A stretch of 64,000 nucleotides of DNA from positions 423,501-487,500 of the forward strand of contig NZ_CP135162.1 of assembly GCF_001940165.2 (NCBI RefSeq), given 5' to 3'. Position 1 is the stretch's first letter. Each line of letters starts with the position of its first letter. Made by a program: the position numbers and the translations under genes. Below, piece by piece: positions 62,385-64,000 of this stretch. Source of the stretch: Roseburia sp. 831b (lineage in GTDB: Bacteria; Bacillota; Clostridia; Lachnospirales; Lachnospiraceae). The notes under the pieces are model-generated. The model made no database searches. It was not told where the DNA came from and saw only the letters and a program-made list of their open reading frames with translations.

Positions 62385-63936
62385 CAGAGAGGAACTTGTG
62401 CAAAAAGTAAGGGAGCACATCAATCATATCTTAAGGGAAAATTTGTATGAGCTGAATATGAACGAGGAACAGGTTGTACGGCTGCAGCAGCAAAAGAAAG
62501 AACTACGAATGTACTTGAAACGTGCGGGGTGTGGAGATGCCGTTGCAAAAGATTTCCTTGTGAACCTTATCATGGAAAGCTTAAAGAAGTTGTTTTTTCA
62601 AGGGGAGGCGGATTTGGCAAAGACCTATCTTTTCTCGGATGCAGGACAGCAAAATGTGGAAAACCAATTTAAAATTCTGTTGTTTCAGTGGAAAAAGCAG
62701 TATGGAAAAGAGGCGTTGGAGCGTCTGCTGATGCAGGAAGAGACAATTGCAAAAGGGGATAATCAAACGTATGAGGTGACAGAACAACAGATTCGTAGGT
62801 GGTATTGCAACAGCCGTATCTCGTTTTCTTATGAGGAACAGTTAGAACTGCTTGGATTAGATGTTTATGCTTTTTATAAAGGGCTTGGAGTGATTGATGA
62901 AATCCGGGATATGAATGTGGATGGGGTTTCGGGCGGCGTATCAGGCGGCAGTGGCGATTATAAGAGTGTCTGGATTTTTCTTAGAGGAAAAAGTGTGCAT
63001 CTTAGTTTTTTGGATTTTGGTTCAGAAAAAGAGATTGAGCGCATCGCCAGAAACTGTTGCAGATATCACCAGCCGGGGGAGATTTCCAAGGCAAAAGGTT
63101 ATCTGGTACATGAGATGGCAGACCATGCCAGAGTTGTGGTTGCAAGGCCGGATTTTTCGGAGAACTGGACTTTTTTTATCCGTAAACTTGATATGGTTCG
63201 AAAGCAAAAATTAGAAACGCTCTTTTTAGAGGAGGGCGCAGAAAAAATGCTGGCATTACTTCGTTTCCTGATAAGGGGATGTCAGGTGTGTGGCATTACC
63301 GGCATGCAAGGGTGTGGAAAGACGACATTGCTGTTGGCGTTGATTGAGGAGATTGCACCGGAATATACACTACGTGTGTTAGAGCTTGCATTCGAACTGC
63401 ATTTAAGGGATGTTTATCCGGGGCGCAACATTATGACATTTCGGGAGACAACCAATATTGATGGAGTAGAAGCACTTGAGGTCTCCAAAAAGACGGACGG
63501 AACCGTGACGATTATCGGGGAAATTGTGGCAGCAAAGGTGGCAGCCTGGATGATTGAGAGCGGGCAAAGCGGTTCTCTTTTTACCCTGTTTACGCATCAT
63601 GCCAAGACGACGGAAGCACTTGTGTATACACTCCGCAACAGCCTGTTAAAAGAAGGAAACTTTCATTCCGAGGAGATTGCGCTCTCCCAGGTGGTACAGG
63701 TGGTGCGTTTTGATATTCATTTACATATGGACCGGAAGGGACATCGCTATATCGAAAGAATCAGTGAAATCATTCCTGATGAGACGACAAAAAAAGGATT
63801 TGTGGTTTCGGATTTAATCTGCCGGAAGGAGAACGGATACCAGTGGGTAGGAAAAATCAGCAGGAAAACCAGGGAAGATATGGTGAAGTGGATGACAGAG
63901 GCACAAAAGGAGGAGTTTCTTGGAATGGATTTATGA
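62356..63936 (+). CDS. CpaF/TadA-type secretion ATPase
   Basis: A 526-residue hexameric traffic ATPase that would power assembly of Flp/Tad pili. An N-terminal helical domain of about 170 residues is followed by the ATPase core with Walker A GMQGCGKTT and the Walker B/His region (TVTIIGEIVAAKVAAWMIESGQSG, then FTHHAKTTEALVYTLRN). GTG 62356 follows GGGGAGG. It overlaps both neighbours. The Walker B segment reads IIGEIVA, with Glu in place of the more usual RPDE-type arginine finger motif, but otherwise appears complete. Confidence 0.85.
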   Translation: MEKRTLTCLSREELVQKVREHINHILRENLYELNMNEEQVVRLQQQKKELRMYLKRAGCGDAVAKDFLVNLIMESLKKLFFQGEADLAKTYLFSDAGQQNVENQFKILLFQWKKQYGKEALERLLMQEETIAKGDNQTYEVTEQQIRRWYCNSRISFSYEEQLELLGLDVYAFYKGLGVIDEIRDMNVDGVSGGVSGGSGDYKSVWIFLRGKSVHLSFLDFGSEKEIERIARNCCRYHQPGEISKAKGYLVHEMADHARVVVARPDFSENWTFFIRKLDMVRKQKLETLFLEEGAEKMLALLRFLIRGCQVCGITGMQGCGKTTLLLALIEEIAPEYTLRVLELAFELHLRDVYPGRNIMTFRETTNIDGVEALEVSKKTDGTVTIIGEIVAAKVAAWMIESGQSGSLFTLFTHHAKTTEALVYTLRNSLLKEGNFHSEEIALSQVVQVVRFDIHLHMDRKGHRYIERISEIIPDETTKKGFVVSDLICRKENGYQWVGKISRKTREDMVKWMTEAQKEEFLGMDL

Positions 63937-64000
63937 AGGGATATTGTATACAATCCTTAGTTTTTTCCTGGTATGGGTTCGGGCGCAGAAGAGGGCTGTA
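63920..64000 (+). CDS. TadB-like membrane protein, N-terminal part (cut by window end)
   Basis: From TTG at 63920, 5-6 bases after AAAAGGAGGAG, an open frame runs to the window end (27 codons) with a hydrophobic helix (GILYTILSFFLVWV) and a basic end. It overlaps the CpaF gene by 17 bases. Position after CpaF suggests the TadB/TadC-type pilus platform protein. Confidence 0.55.
   Translation, partial: MEWIYEGILYTILSFFLVWVRAQKRAV

Overview
The window is AT-rich Firmicute DNA, most likely a motile gut Lachnospiraceae and best matched to Roseburia or a close relative. The main reason is a complete beta-mannan utilisation locus with the same gene set as the one characterised in Roseburia intestinalis. 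A methyl-accepting chemotaxis protein, pur/pyr genes, DUF6110 and VanZ-type small membrane proteins and a Tad-type pilus operon fit this assignment. The species call is an inference. No rRNA and no CRISPR array was seen.

Layout. (1) 1-11 kb: the end of an ABC exporter pair whose second half is a pseudogene; enolase behind a structured leader; an autoregulated-looking HTH-acetyltransferase/RhuM pair; DUF6110 plus a frameshifted P1B-type ATPase; a cation/proton antiporter under a fluoride riboswitch; and a chemotaxis receptor. (2) 11-29.3 kb: the mannan locus. It holds a GH113 mannanase, phosphohexomutase, GH36 alpha-galactosidase, LacI regulator, sugar ABC importer, mannobiose 2-epimerase, GH130_1 and GH130_2 phosphorylases, CE2 and CE17 acetylesterases, and a GH1 glycosidase fused in one frame to phosphomannose isomerase. 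Together they import acetylated, galactosylated manno-oligosaccharides, strip side groups, epimerise and phosphorolyse the backbone, and carry Man-1-P through Man-6-P to Fru-6-P. (3) 29.4-37.6 kb: a compact sulfur locus. A tRNA-Cys(GCA)-like gene lies directly upstream of metK, followed by a radical SAM protein with unusual cysteine spacing, a flavin split-barrel protein, an SsuABC-type transporter, a LacI-type regulator with a perfect operator, and a cysteine synthase. I read this as a candidate anaerobic organosulfur (sulfonate-like) acquisition system. It is the most novel part of the window.

(4) 37.8-42.0 kb: pyrE, small membrane proteins, an M29-type aminopeptidase and purE. (5) 42.1-52.1 kb: an island between purE and purMND. 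Decayed ParM/ParR genes on the left and a decayed tyrosine integrase on the right bracket a potassium region: a kdpC remnant, ktrB, ktrA, a membrane-tethered LysR-effector-like protein and kdpDE. (6) 52.1-60.7 kb: a CIRCE-controlled Hsp20, a CapA-like lipoprotein, purMND, a 72-bp-period degenerate repeat, a TetR regulator divergent from a transmembrane terpene-cyclase-like protein, a HAD phosphatase and DegV. (7) 60.9-64 kb: the start of a Tad/Flp pilus-like operon (two ParA-like proteins, CpaF, a TadB-like start) in which every gene appears to use a non-ATG start.

Gene decay is frequent. The ABC exporter half, P-type ATPase, MBL hydrolase, parM, parR, kdpC and integrase all carry frameshifts, stops or deletions.
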